A DNA stretch of 64,000 nucleotides from Didymella arachidicola (lineage: Eukaryota > Ascomycota > Dothideomycetes > Pleosporales > Didymellaceae). Shown in pieces: positions 12,001 through 23,154 of the stretch. Position numbers and translations under genes: made by a program. Positions within the stretch are counted from its first letter, which is position 1; the number at the start of each line of letters is the position of its first letter. Location: positions 1,116,001 to 1,180,000 of the forward strand of contig CM049995.1 in the NCBI GenBank assembly GCA_016630955.3. The letters are read 5' to 3'. The notes below the pieces were generated by a model that did not search any database, was not told the origin of the DNA, and saw nothing but the letters and a program-made list of their open reading frames with translations.

Positions 12001-13289
12001 CAACAGCTTCATTGCAAAGAAAATCCAGACTGCTCTGCCCGAGAAGGCTCTTCTCCGTCGCCAAGCTCCTCCGAACCCTCGTCGCCTGACTACCATCGCC
12101 GAGCGTATGACTGCAATTGGCTACGATATCGATACAGAAAGCAGCGGCACACTTCAGAACAGTCTATTCCAGGTCGAGGATGCCGATATCCGCAAGGGTA
12201 TGGAGACACTTGTTATCAAGTCCATGCCTCGTGCGAAGTACTTCGTGGCTAGCAAGGTTCCTGAGGATCAGTACGCGCACTACGCTCTCAATCTTCCCGT
12301 GTATACTCACTTCATGAACCCGTCCCGTCGCTACGCCGATATCGTTGTCCACCGCCAGCTGGAGGCTGCTCTTTCTAACGGTGCCATTGAGTTCACCGAG
12401 GACATCGAGGTCTTGACCAAGACCGCCGAGATGTGCAACACCAAGAAGGACTCTGCACATGCTGCTCAGGAGCAGAGTGTCCACATAGAGGCTTGTCGCA
12501 AGATGGACAGGCTCAGCCAAGAAATTGGCGGGGAGCTGATCGCTGAGGGTATTGTCATCTGCGTGTACGAGTCAGCCTTCGATGTCCTAATCCCCGAGTG
12601 GGGCTTCGAGAAGCGTGTGCACTGCGACCAGCTGCCGCTCAAGAAGGCTGAGTTCGACAAGAACAAGCGTCTTCTCGAGCTCTACTGGGAGAAGGGCGTG
12701 CCCTCTTCTGCTTTCGTCCCCGAAGACGAGAGGCCGAAGCATGGCTCGTTCCGCGCCTCCAATGCTGCGGCTGCTGCACGCCACGCTGAAGCTGCTAAGC
12801 AGCGTGCCAAGGAGCAGGAAGAGGCCCAGCGCCGCCAGATGGACACCGGAACAATGTCGACTAACGAGGTCGATGCGCTGTTCGACGACGATGACGATGA
12901 CTCTAGCGATCTGAACTCCACTATGGCTGGCGTATCACTCAACCCCAGCGGTGCCGACCGACCAACCCAGAGCATGCCACCTTCTCCTACAAGGAGCCTC
13001 TCTGGCCAAGCACCGCAGCGCACGAACTCGGACTCGAAGCTGTCAAAGAGTGCAGCCCCCGAGGCCAAGCTGTCGAACAAGGAGAAGTACCTCAGCTGGT
13101 TTGCCCTTCGCGAAGAGAATGGCGACTACATCCAGGATGTGCGGGAGATGACGCGTGTGCCTGTCATCCTTAAGACGGATCTGACCAAGAGCCCTCCGTA
13201 AGTCGTAACGAGTCTACGAATAATACGCATTTGCTGACATACCTTCTAGTTGCTTGACCATCCGATCATTGAACCCCTATGCCTTGTAA
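9084..13289 (+). CDS. ssd1: SSD1-like RNA-binding translational regulator (RNB-fold protein)
   Basis: SSD1 binds cell-wall and polarity mRNAs and represses their translation under control of the NDR kinase Cbk1. Exons are 9084-9195, 9246-13197 and 13250-13289. The first junction rebuilds LTPLM-M-EQLAIAQQIE, and the last exon encodes CLTIRSLNPYAL before TAA, the expected family C-terminus. The N-terminal 400 residues are Gln/Gly/Asn-rich and disordered, with HRRSPSE, HRRNQS and HTRRHS motifs that look like basic NDR-kinase phosphosites. Cold-shock/OB segments and an RNB domain follow. In the RNB signature (near DPNGSKELDDAIH) the position usually held by the second catalytic Asp is Glu, consistent with SSD1 proteins lacking RNase activity. 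A short acidic D/S stretch (about 12880-12910) precedes the C-terminal OB part. Confidence 0.95.
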
Positions 13290-14920
13290 GCGTATTGGAA
13301 CCATATTATCGATACTTAGAGGAACGTATGTACAGTAGCCTCGTTCGGGAGCGCGAACGTTACTGTATCGCTTCAGGGTAGCCTCACGTCGCTACCAGCA
13401 TTACTCAGGAATTTGCATAGCGTGGATATAATTAAATCGTGTTGGCGAGGACGAGAGGGATAACGCATCTGTACTGTTCATGTGTACGGGGTACGCGATT
13501 GTCACAGGATATATGCAGTAGGTCTAATCAAAGCGTTAGTAGTGTGTCAATGTATTTCTTGTGCATCGTCAGTACAACGAAGATCGTTCTTGCCTATTTC
13601 ACTGTCGCACACCTGCGTTGTCCTGCGTAAGACCCTGGCTACTCGGTCACGCAATTGACACTTGACGGGTCTATCGTGACCGCGTTTGGTAGCTGTTCAT
13701 TGGTCTGAGGCTACAGTAACGAAACGATCCGGATCCGCTGTAGCCTCCGGCATCTTTAGCATCCTGGATTGCGTGCCACATTCGGATGCTGGGGATATCA
13801 TTCTGCCGGTATGTGCGCCGCATGTTGAAGGTCCTGCGCCAGCTGGAGCTGACGTGCGACCAGACGGGACAAGAACCCTTGCAGTATCTACCCGCAAAGC
13901 TTGTGCTGGAAATCGTTTCTTCCGGCCAATTCCATGCCTCATGCATGAAGACAGTTATGACAGTGATGATCATGATGCTTGGCAGTCGCCTTATGGTGGT
14001 TTTCTGCCTCTGCGCAGCGCCCACCATACCTTCCTCCTCCACCAGCTCATCTCTCCAGAGCATTCTAACATCTCGAGCTAAGCAATGCTACGCAACCAAC
14101 TCTCCATATCGTGCGATTTGAAAGCGCACATTGCCGTTTTTTTCAACCTGTCGAGAGCACGTTTTGAAACGAGTTTCAAGAGCGTTATCACCGACGCAGC
14201 ACGAGTCGCAATGCCCAGCCTGAATAGCTGACTGCCTCACGCACTTGCTGGTGAGCCACACCTGAATCCCTTCGGATAGGCTAGTCGCCGCCATTGATGG
14301 CTATGCGCTATCAGAGTCATCCAGAATTCTCTTGGGCGGCTCTGTCGCCTCCGTGAGTCTGAGTGTGTGACGTTGGTACTCGCACGGTTTCATCGCTACG
14401 TTTTCGCGTCGCAGCCCCCAGACCTGCTACACCTCACGCGTCCAACACCAACCCCAACGCAGACATTCGGAATAGTTCAGCAGTTGCTACAGTGCAAGCA
14501 AGCAGTTCCCGACCATCAGTGGGTCGAGGAGCCAAGGCTGAAAGCTTGAGTGGTCACGGATCTGGTAAGTCGCGCCAGTGCGTCGACGGGATCGCTCTGT
14601 CCGCCCCTCTGCCACGAGCTCTGCATCCGTCCTCCGAATTTGCCATGTCGTCTCAGGTGCACTAGGAGCTGTATTGGCTTGTATAAGTGTCATTCGCTGC
14701 CCTTCTCTGTTTCTGCCGAACGTTTCTGTTGGATATCAACTGCAGGCTTCCACATCTCGGTACCTAATACTTCACGACATTCCTTACGGTCTACTTCTAC
14801 CTCGTCCCTGGCTGGACTCTAAGAGATACATTTAATATTCGAATTCAAAGCGAGACTTTGCTGGCCGTCGATCCTTGCGAACATATCTTCTCGACAACAA
14901 CGACTACTTAATCCACCAAT
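13290..14920. other. intergenic spacer SSD1/ferritin-like gene
   Basis: About 1.6 kb. Three mutually overlapping open frames on both strands at 13671-14121 have no recognisable domain, so none is called. The last 500 nt should contain the promoter and leader of the next gene. No repeat or RNA gene was recognised. Confidence 0.4.
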
Positions 14921-15975
14921 ATGCCGAGCGTATCAACAATCCTCAAGGGCCTTTTCGTCCTGGCGCCACTCGCCGCTGCTGCCCCCGCCAACCTTCAGGC
15001 TCGTCAGGCATCACCATCGGAAGCCTCTTCTTCGCCATCAGCAACATCAGCTGCACCAGCAGCGGCGGCAACCCTCAGCGATGTTGACATTCTCCAATTG
15101 TATGGACAGCAGTCACGTTATACACTGATATGTGCTAACCTTCACAGTGCTTTGACCGCTGAGCATCTTGAGTCAACATTCTACAAGCAGGGCTTTGCTA
15201 AGTTCCCCATGAGTGACTTCCAGGCTCTTGGTCTTAGCCAGACCCAGATCAAGTCCCTCATGGGTGTCGGCCAGACCGAGGCAACTCACGTCACTACGCT
15301 GATGTCAGCCATCACCGGAGCTGGCGCAAAGCCCGTCCAGCCTTGCGAGTACAACTTCGACGCAGCCCTGGCGAGCGCCGACTCTATGGTCAAGACCGCG
15401 CGTGTCCTCGAAGCCGTTGGTGTCTCCGCCTACCTCGGTGCGGCACCCATGGTCAACTCCTCTGATGTCCTTGCTGCCGCTGCTTCCATTGTCACCGTAG
15501 AGGCCCGTCACCAGGCTTTCATTCGCGTCGCGTCCGGTGCTGAGCCCGTTCCAGCTGCTTTCGATACTGCTCTCCAGCCCCGCGCGGTCTTCACCCTTGC
15601 CGCCCAGTTCATCAAGTCCTGCCCCCAGGGCTCCAATCTGAACATCCAGGCCTTCCCTGCGATTGCCCTGCAGAACCCCGAGAAGGCGACCGTCGGCCAG
15701 AACCTGAAGCTTGCCGATCCCGCGAGCCCTGCTGGTGCTTCTTTCTGCGCTTTCGTTGCTCCGTAAGTCACCCCCATCATATCCCACCAGTAAAAGATAC
15801 CTTGGAACATCATCTAACATACGATAGTGGCGGCAACCAGTTCTCCAAGATCACCAATGGCAACTGCATGGTCCCCCAGAACCTGCAGGGCGAGGTCTAC
15901 ATGATGATCACCAAGACCGAGTCCGTCAAGGATGACCAGGTGCTTGCTGGTCCCTCTGTCATTCAGCCTTCATAG
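14921..15975 (+). CDS. secreted ferritin-like domain protein (Rds1-like)
   Basis: This looks like a fungal extracellular ferritin-like protein (Ferritin_2 family, related to stress protein Rds1). The family function is poorly defined. Exons are 14921-15099, 15148-15762 and 15828-15975. Intron 1 (48 nt) has a textbook TGCTAAC branch site, and removing it joins DVDILQ to FALTAEHLES. Intron 2 joins CAFVAP to GGNQFSKITN. The N-terminus has a signal peptide (hydrophobic stretch LKGLFVLAPLAAAAPA) and then a Ser/Pro/Ala-rich pro-like segment. The four-helix-like region carries Glu/His residues such as AEHLE, TEATHV and VEARHQAFIR, the usual positions for metal ligands in this fold. The product ends VIQPS before TAG. 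Confidence 0.8.
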
Positions 15976-16734
15976 ATGGCGCAATCAAGATGATGGATGA
16001 ACCTGAAGGGTATCCCGCAAGACAAGATCAAAGGGGTACCACCCGGGCGCAACGAAAGAGACGATAAAGGGCATCACGCGAGACAAGTACGTTCAGATCA
16101 TATTGAATAGAGTGTTGATCCCACGATTTTCCTTTCTGTAGATTGTTTGACGATATGAACTTGTCGTAGTATGGTACAGAGATAAGGTAGATGTCCGCAG
16201 ATACCCCAAATACGAGTCTACCAAAACCTGTTTGAGACAGCGAGGTAGCAGTAATTAATGATGAAAATCCAACGAGTTCCAACGATATCAGTGTTCGAGT
16301 GATCCTGCGGCTAATCCCAATGACTTCAAGGGTATACGAATGTCTGACACGTGAGAACAAGATTTATGCCACCTCAAACATGAAGAGTATTGGACTTGGC
16401 ATGACACCTCCTGCAATCTGAAATGAGCAGCACGAGTGTTTCGGCATGGCAAGAACCTATAATATGCCTCAATAAGCTTCAGCAAGATCACACCATCGAT
16501 TCTTCCCTTTCGGCATCTAGATCACGGATCCATACTCATCAAGGCCGATCAACGGCCGATAGGTCGAGTCTTGCTTCAAATCTCAAAATGCTCGTGCAAC
16601 ACCAAAGTCTTGTATTGCAGTTAGGTAGCTCAGTGCGCATTCATCATCTATTGTGCTGATGTCGGACAGCGGGATGATTTCTTTCTGGAGGAAATCATGT
16701 CATCATATTGGTATACTACGCGCCTGTAACGAGC
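15976..16734. other. intergenic, convergent 3' ends
   Basis: Lies between the ferritin-like gene (+) and homogentisate dioxygenase (-). It is somewhat AT-rich. I see no supported gene, repeat or RNA here. Confidence 0.45.
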
Positions 16735-18209
16735 CTAGGTGTAATGGGGCACCTGCGACCTATCGCCCTCACTTCCGTTCGCGACAGCCTTGACACCATT
16801 ATCAATTTTCTGCCCAGGCCTGAGCCGAAAGTGCGGCTTCAACGGCTCCCAGCTCTCAGCGTTGTAATCGTCCTGCACCTTCTGGCACTTCTTGAGCCCC
16901 CAGTCCGTCACGCCGATCATCAAGCAGCTCTCGAACATGAACGCCATGCTGCCCTCGCCCACCTTGTGAGGCGCAAGAGCCGCATTCGACGCCTTCTCGT
17001 GCGTGCTCGCGTCCGGCCCGTGGCCTGACATGACATTGTGTAAAGACGCGCCTGCTGGCTGGAAGCCTCCGCCCGTCTTCGCGTCGTACTGCCCGTGGAT
17101 CAGCCCCATGAACTCACTCATCGTGTTGCGGTGGTACCACGGCGGCCGGAACGTGTCTTCGGCCACCAGCCAGCGCGGCGGGAAGATGACGAAGTCGGCG
17201 ACCGCAGTTCCGGGGGTAGCGCTCTGGCACGTCAGCACCGTGTAGATGCTGGGGTCTGGGTGGTCGAAGGACACGCTGCCCACTGTGTTGAAACGGCCGA
17301 GATCGTACTTGTACGGGTAGTACAAGCCGTGCCAGGCGACGACATCGAAAGGCGTGTGGTCCTGCGCTGCGGCGTAGAGGTGGCCTGCGAACTTGGCGAG
17401 AATGGTCCACGAGCTGGATATGTCCTCGTCGAAGTCGGCGACGGGGGCTTGAAAGTCGCGCGCATTGGCGAGGCAGTTGGACCCGATGGGACCCAACTCT
17501 GGCAGCTCGAAATGGCCCTCATAGAGCTCGAGAATGTAGCCTCGCACTGGCCCGGAGGGGAGTGTGACACGATACCGTATGCCTCGGGGGATAACGCAGA
17601 TCTCGTTCGGTCGTACGACGAGACGCCCGAGTTCGGTCTGGATGTCTAGCACACCGTGCTGCGGCACGATGAGGAAGTCGCCGTCCGCGGAGTAGAAGGC
17701 CTCGTTCGCGGCCATGTCTTTGCCTGCTGCGTAGATGAAGTAACCCACGCCGCTCTTCATAGTAGGATCTCCCGCGCCAGCGACCAGGTGAAGCGAATGC
17801 ACCCAGTCGACTGTCTCGTCGAGATCGAATGGATCCCATCGCAGCTGATTGGGGATGAAATGAATCTTCTCCCATGGCTTGTTCTCCGGGTTTGTGTTGA
17901 AGGTGCTGGATTCACGGGCCTCGAAGTTGCTGTGGCCGCAGGAGGGAAGGATTCGATACAGCCATGACTGCTGATTCTTGTGTCGGGGAGCTGTGAAGGC
18001 AGTACCGGAGAGCTTTTCGGCGTAGAGCCCCAGCGGTGGCTTCTGTGGTGCGTTTGCGCCCACGGGCAGTGCGCCCTCTACTGCCTCTGTTCTGGACTGC
18101 TCTTAGTGATGGGTGTGAGGACGCTGGGTGGTGGAGTTTACTCATGGTAAGAGGCAAAGCCGTTCTGGTACCTGTATTTTTCCTTGAAGTTGAACTGTGT
18201 GACGGGCAT
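16735..18209 (-). CDS. hmgA: homogentisate 1,2-dioxygenase
   Basis: Opens the homogentisate ring to maleylacetoacetate with a mononuclear Fe(II), in tyrosine/phenylalanine/phenylacetate catabolism. Exons are 18142-18209 and 16735-18091 (50-nt intron). Exon 1 encodes MPVTQFNFKEKYRYQNGFASYHE, and the junction continues to TEAVEGALPVGANAPQKPPLGLYAE, the family N-terminus. Fe-ligand motifs are present: the His and Glu in RPPWYHRNTMSEFMGL and the later His in HNVMSGHGPD. The full length of about 474 residues is slightly longer than the typical 440-450, the excess being a C-terminal tail ending SQVPHYT. It is divergently arranged with fumarylacetoacetase, which suggests co-regulation by aromatic substrates. 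Confidence 0.97.
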
Positions 18210-18772
18210 GCTGGGTATGAGCTTACGGCTGAGGGTGTGCGGGCTGACAACTTGCAAGTCAAAGGTACTACTTCATGTATGCATGTGATGAGATATTGTT
18301 CCAGCCATGACTGCTTAAGTGACTACTTTTCACCGGCAATGGGCGGCTTGAAATTCCGTCGTCGCGTTCGCGTGGTGCTCGAAGCTGGAGCAAAAGCGGG
18401 GAGCTCCTGCTGGCCCAGTCCATGGTCACTCGGCTTACCCCAGACTCTATCCGCTTTGTCGCGGAATGCGTCCGCTTTTCCTATCATCCCGCTGTCTCCG
18501 TCGTCATCCACTCCACCAGTAGCCGTAATTAACGTTTCTGCAAGCACGACATGGCCGGCAGCGACGCGCTCGGAACGCGATTTTCGAGTCTGTTGATCCT
18601 TAGAGCACTTGCTCGGAACTGGACGAGGAACTGAGCGTTCTTGTTGCAACAGAAGAGCATCATACCACCTCGTTATTTCGAGTTCTGCACCCCGCAGTCC
18701 TCGTCTAGTCCGGCAATTGCAGGCTTCCCAGGACACAAGACGAGCAGCAACACTACACGAAAGTCGTCCGGC
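18210..18772. promoter_or_regulatory. shared divergent promoter region hmgA/fahA
   Basis: 563 nt separate the two divergent start codons, so both promoters must lie here. The frame of fahA stays open upstream to 18641, but those extra residues do not resemble the enzyme. I cannot identify a specific factor site by eye. Confidence 0.6.
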
Positions 18773-20130
18773 ATGACTTCCCTACGCTCGTGGTTTAGCA
18801 TCCCGCGGGGATCGCACTTCTCGCTCGCGAACATACCTTTTGGCATCATTTCGACAGCGTCGTCCACAACGCCGCGCGTCGCTGTTGCTATTGGAGACCA
18901 TGCGTTAGATCTTGAGGTCTTCGCAGCAAATAATGGCTTCTCAGGGCTATCTCCGATCCAGTCACACCAGGCTGTTTTCTCACAACCTTCACTGAATGCG
19001 TTCGCTGCGCTTGGGCGGCCCATACACTCGGTCGTGCGCAAATACATCCAGAGCATCTTCACCGAAAGCACAGAGTTCCCTGAAGTACTCAAGAACAATG
19101 CATCATTGCAGAAGCAAGCATTGATACCACTACAAGATGTGAAGAAGCACCTGCCCTTCAAGATCGGTGACTACACTGATTTTTTCGCCGGTATGAACCA
19201 CGCCTACAATTGCGGCGTGATCTTCCGTGGCCCTACAAACGCTCTGCAACCCAACTACAAGCACCTTCCAGTTGGCTACCACGGCCGCGCATCGTCAGTC
19301 GTACCTTCAGGGACCTCTATCCGCCGACCGAATGGCCAGATACTGCTCAATCCTACCGCCGAGAAGAAGGAACCGACCTTCTCGCCCTGCAAGAAGCTCG
19401 ACATCGAGCTGGAGCTCGGCGCATTCGTCTGCGGCTCGAACGAGCAGGGCACGCCCATACCAATCGCCGAGGCGGCAGACAACATTTTTGGTGTTGTTCT
19501 CATGAATGATTGGTCGGCGAGAGATATCCAAGCTTGGGAATACGTGCCTCTCGGACCGTTCAATGCAAAGAACTTTGGCACCACTATCAGCACTTGGGTC
19601 GTTCTCGCTGATGCGCTGGAGCCTTTCAAGGTGAAAGGTCTCGAGAACGACGGGCATATGTTGCCGTACTTGAAGGAGAAAGACGAAAAGTCTGTGTTCG
19701 ACATCGACCTCCAGGTGGATGTAAAGAGTATATTCACCTGATTTTGTTGTACCTTTAAGGGAGCTAACGGATAACAGCCTCATCAGGCCACAGCACCACC
19801 GTCTCGAAAGTGAACGCACGGAATCTTCTGTGGTCGTTCCCTCAAATGCTCGCACACCACACCATCACTGGTTGCCCATTCCAGCCTGGTGATCTCCTCG
19901 GCTCTGGCACAATAAGCGGCGACTCTGCTGCGGAATACGGCAGCTTCATTGAACAAAGTCAGAACGGCAAGGAACCGATCAAACTCAGTGGCGGAGAGAT
20001 GAGGACTTTCCTGGAGGATGGAGACGAGGTTACAATCAGAGGAGTATGCGGGCATGACGAGGAAGCATTGGTAGGGTTTGGTGAGTGTGTGGGTAGGATT
20101 GAGCCAGCACTCGAGCTCAAGTTCAACTGA
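18773..20130 (+). CDS. fahA: fumarylacetoacetase
   Basis: Hydrolyses fumarylacetoacetate to fumarate and acetoacetate, the last step of homogentisate degradation. Exons are 18773-19727 and 19778-20130. The 50-nt intron has a GCTAACG branch site, and the junction reads LQVDVKTSSGHSTTVSKVNARNLLWSFPQML. The start at MTSLRSWFSIPRGSHFSLAN fits the family N-terminus; an in-frame ATG at 18641 adds 44 unrelated residues. Family motifs seen: YTDFFAGMNHAYNCGVIFRG, LPVGYHGRASS, DIELELGAFVCG, MNDWSARDIQAWEYVPLGPF and TISGDSAAEYGSFIE. These contain the Asp/Glu metal ligands and the catalytic His region. Divergent partner of hmgA; no maleylacetoacetate isomerase is adjacent. Confidence 0.96.
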
Positions 20131-21269
20131 AATGCATAATGAAAGCCGGCTTCGAGAGGCCCTACTGCATCAGTGTTACGGCCGTGATGATTGTGTGAAG
20201 CAGCCCACCAGCAACATCTTCACATTCAAACTCCTTCGTCATCAAGAAGCTTCCATGGTACGAGCAGAGAAAAAGGTGTAAAGTATACTCAGTCTGATCA
20301 TTCGATCCTTGCGAGAGTCTTGTGCTGACGTGTGCAGACACACCACGACCATACAGCTATGGTCATTTGTGGACTATGTACTACCAGCACATGAGCTTCC
20401 CACCAAAAGTCGGCCCATTCTGCACCAGATCAAACATTGTCATGACGGGTGGGCGCACGCCTGAAGCCCACGCGAGAGGCCCTGTCCCAATGTTCAAGAT
20501 GCCACGATCATCCAGACCCACAATGCGCGAAGCATGCATTGCAAGTTGCAACAGCAACCTCACTGTAGAGCCCGTGATCATCAGCCGTGGTCTCGTTATC
20601 AACTGTGGTATCCGGACACCCGGGGTACATATTGTGAGTGGGTCCGGCACAACCGGATGCCCTCACTTATCAAATTGCATCAGATCCTGCCTGCTGTTAG
20701 ATATAATATAGTACTTACCCCTGTAATCCGCCTTAGTTGCAGCCCTTAGGACTAGAAGAGTGTTAAGAACGTATTAGATCAGTGTCTAAGACAGCTAGAA
20801 AATACGACCGAAAACCCCTGTTATCGTCTCCACTCCCACTATATACCCCGAGTGCCACAGAATCATACACAGCAAATCTCCGGTATATGTGCAAAGCGGC
20901 TAGCCTACCCCGCAGCGCAGCTCCCCGGCGAGCCGCTATTGAATGAACGTTAAAAACACCAGCGGTCCAATTCCGCAGACAGCTCTTCAGAAAACCGCTT
21001 CTTCGACAGCGGACAGGCCACTGACACTCCGCGTTACTGTGTCCAGCAAGCCGCAGTCATATCGGACCGTGCATCCAGTGAGGCGGCGCGCGTTCAAGCT
21101 GAGAGGAGCATCCAGGATGTGGTTAGGTGCGGGTTCTCCGCGTGGACTACGCTGACCACGATGCGTGGGTCAAGTAGACGAGCGTCGGTATAAGTGCGGT
21201 CACTTGCTCTGAAGTGTGCTTTATCAAGCTTCATCTCCTACTCAGTCAGCAGCCCTGGCACTGAGCATC
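20131..21269. other. spacer fahA/CYP504 with AT-rich, possibly degenerate segment
   Basis: Short frames on both strands (for example 20322-20711 + and 20381-20650 -) lack recognisable domains. The segment at about 20690-20850 is AT-richer than its surroundings, contains many TAG/TAA triplets and could be an eroded mobile-element scrap, but no terminal repeats or coding remnants can be shown. The last 200 nt include a CACTATATACCCC stretch (near 20838) but are too far from the P450 start to assign. Confidence 0.35.
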
Positions 21270-22938
21270 ATGTCGATTCCCATCTATGTTGCTGGTGCTG
21301 TGGTTGTGGGCATCATTTTGTACAGATTCATGTACGGAACTGAAACACCTCACATCAAAGGTCTTCCAGAAGTGCCTGGCCTGCCCGTCTTCGGTAGCTT
21401 ATATGAGTTGGGCACAAACCACGCAAAAGTCGCACAAGGATGGGCAAAGAAGTACGGTCCAGTATATCAAGTCCGCATGGGCAACAAAGTGCGCTCTTCC
21501 TATATATCATCACAGTGAAAAGTAGAGCTCACAGACCCAGCGCATCGTTTTCGCAAACTCCTTCGAATCTGTTCGCCACCTCTGGATCACAAATCAGTCC
21601 GCTCTCATCTCACGGCCCATGCTACATACCTTCCACAAAGTTGTCTCCTCCTCCCAGGGCTTCACAATCGGGACATCCCCCTGGGACGAGTCGTGCAAGA
21701 ACCGGCGCAAAGCAGCAGCTACAGCGCTGAACCGGCCATCAGTACAATCCTACATGCCACTGATCGACCTTGAGTCCACCGTGTCAATCAAAGAACTCCT
21801 CTCCGACAGCAAAGGCGGGGAGCTGGACCTAGATCCACGCGCGTACTGGCAGCGCTATGCCCTCAACACGTCCTTGATACTGAACTACGGGTACCGCATT
21901 GACGGGGATATAGACGCGCCTCTCCTCAAGGAAATCGTGGAGGTAGAGCGGGGCGTGGGGAACTTCCGGTCGACGAGTAACAACTGGCAAGACTATGTTC
22001 CGCTGCTACGGCTGTTCCCGAGCCAGAGCAACGAAGCGATCAAGTTCAAGAATAGGCGCGATGTATACATGGACAAGCTGCTCGAGACACTCGAGGACAA
22101 GATCAAGAACGGCACAGATAAACCTTGCATCACGGGCAACATCATAAAAGACCCGGAGGCTAAGCTGAACAGAGGTACGCTGCCGAGACTTGCTTTCTCT
22201 ATCTCACTCTGATGGGCAACCAACTAATGCGCCCCAGCGGAGATAAAGTCACTCTGTGTGACCATGGTCAGCGCCGGTTTAGACACGGTCCCCGGCAATC
22301 TGATCATGGGCATCGCCTACCTCGCCACACCCGCCGGCCAACGCATCCAAGCACGCGCCTACCGTGAAATCATGACCGCCTACCCAGCGGGCGATGCCTG
22401 GACAGCCTGCCTTTCCGAAGAAAAGATCCCCTACATCACGGCTTTGTACAAGGAGATCCTGCGCTACTGGACCGTCATCCCTATCTGCCTGCCGCGAGTC
22501 TCGATCAAACCGATTGAGTGGAATGGTGTTGTCATTCCGTCGGGAACTACGTTCTATATGAACGCGTATGCAGCGGATTATGATTCCGAGCATTTCAAGA
22601 ACCCAGGCACGTTTGATCCAGAGAGGTACCTGCATGTGCCGGATGGTGCAGGGACTCCGCATTACGGATACGGTGCGGGGAGTAGAATGTGTGTGGGCAG
22701 TCATCTGGCCAATAGAGAGTTGTTCACTGCGTTTGTGAGGTTGATCAGTGCCTTCGAGTTCACGCCACCTAAAGATCCGAGGGATGAGGCCATTATGGAC
22801 TGCTTGGAAGCGAACGATATTCCCACTAGTTTGACCTTGGAGCCGAAGTACTTCAAGGTTGGTTTCAAGCCAAGAGATCGCAAGAAGCTGGATCAATGGA
22901 TCAAGGAGAGCGAGGAGAGGACAAACTACTTGAGGTAG
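21270..22938 (+). CDS. CYP504-family cytochrome P450 (phenylacetate/3-hydroxyphenylacetate hydroxylase type)
   Basis: Microsomal P450 likely hydroxylating phenylacetate (PhacA type) or 3-hydroxyphenylacetate to homogentisate (PhacB type), feeding the adjacent hmgA/fahA enzymes. Exons are 21270-21488, 21541-22174 and 22238-22938. Junctions join QVRMGNK to RIVFANSFESV and EAKLNR to AEIKSLCVTMVSAGLDT. It has an N-terminal membrane anchor (residues about 3-20) and a Pro-rich hinge PEVPGLPVFGS. CYP504 hallmark stretches follow: WITNQSALISRP, SSSQGFTIGTSPWDESCKNR, FRSTSNNWQDYVPLLRL. The I-helix segment SAGLDT, the ExxR motif in KEILRYW and the heme loop YGAGSRMCVG with the Cys ligand complete the domain. 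B-type is my preference from overall resemblance, but substrate cannot be proven from sequence. Confidence 0.9.
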
Positions 22939-23154
22939 AGGCCTTGTACTCTAGGATGTCGGCATGGTCTGCATCAGCATCTGCAAAAGAAAAAGATTAT
23001 ACCTCCAAATTTCCCGTCAATATAAGCTATGTTCGACCCTCCGGCTTTCCAAAATACGGATCTATCCTATGTCATCGTTCAAAGCTGATAGTCAACGATG
23101 AGTGCCTCACACCTCAGACGTCTTTCAAGATCACCAATGCGCCAGAAACTTGTA

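Noticed and set aside
13671..14121. Three overlapping open frames on both strands
   Set aside because: They are mutually antisense or overlapping, have skewed composition, no recognisable domain and no splice pattern to favour one.
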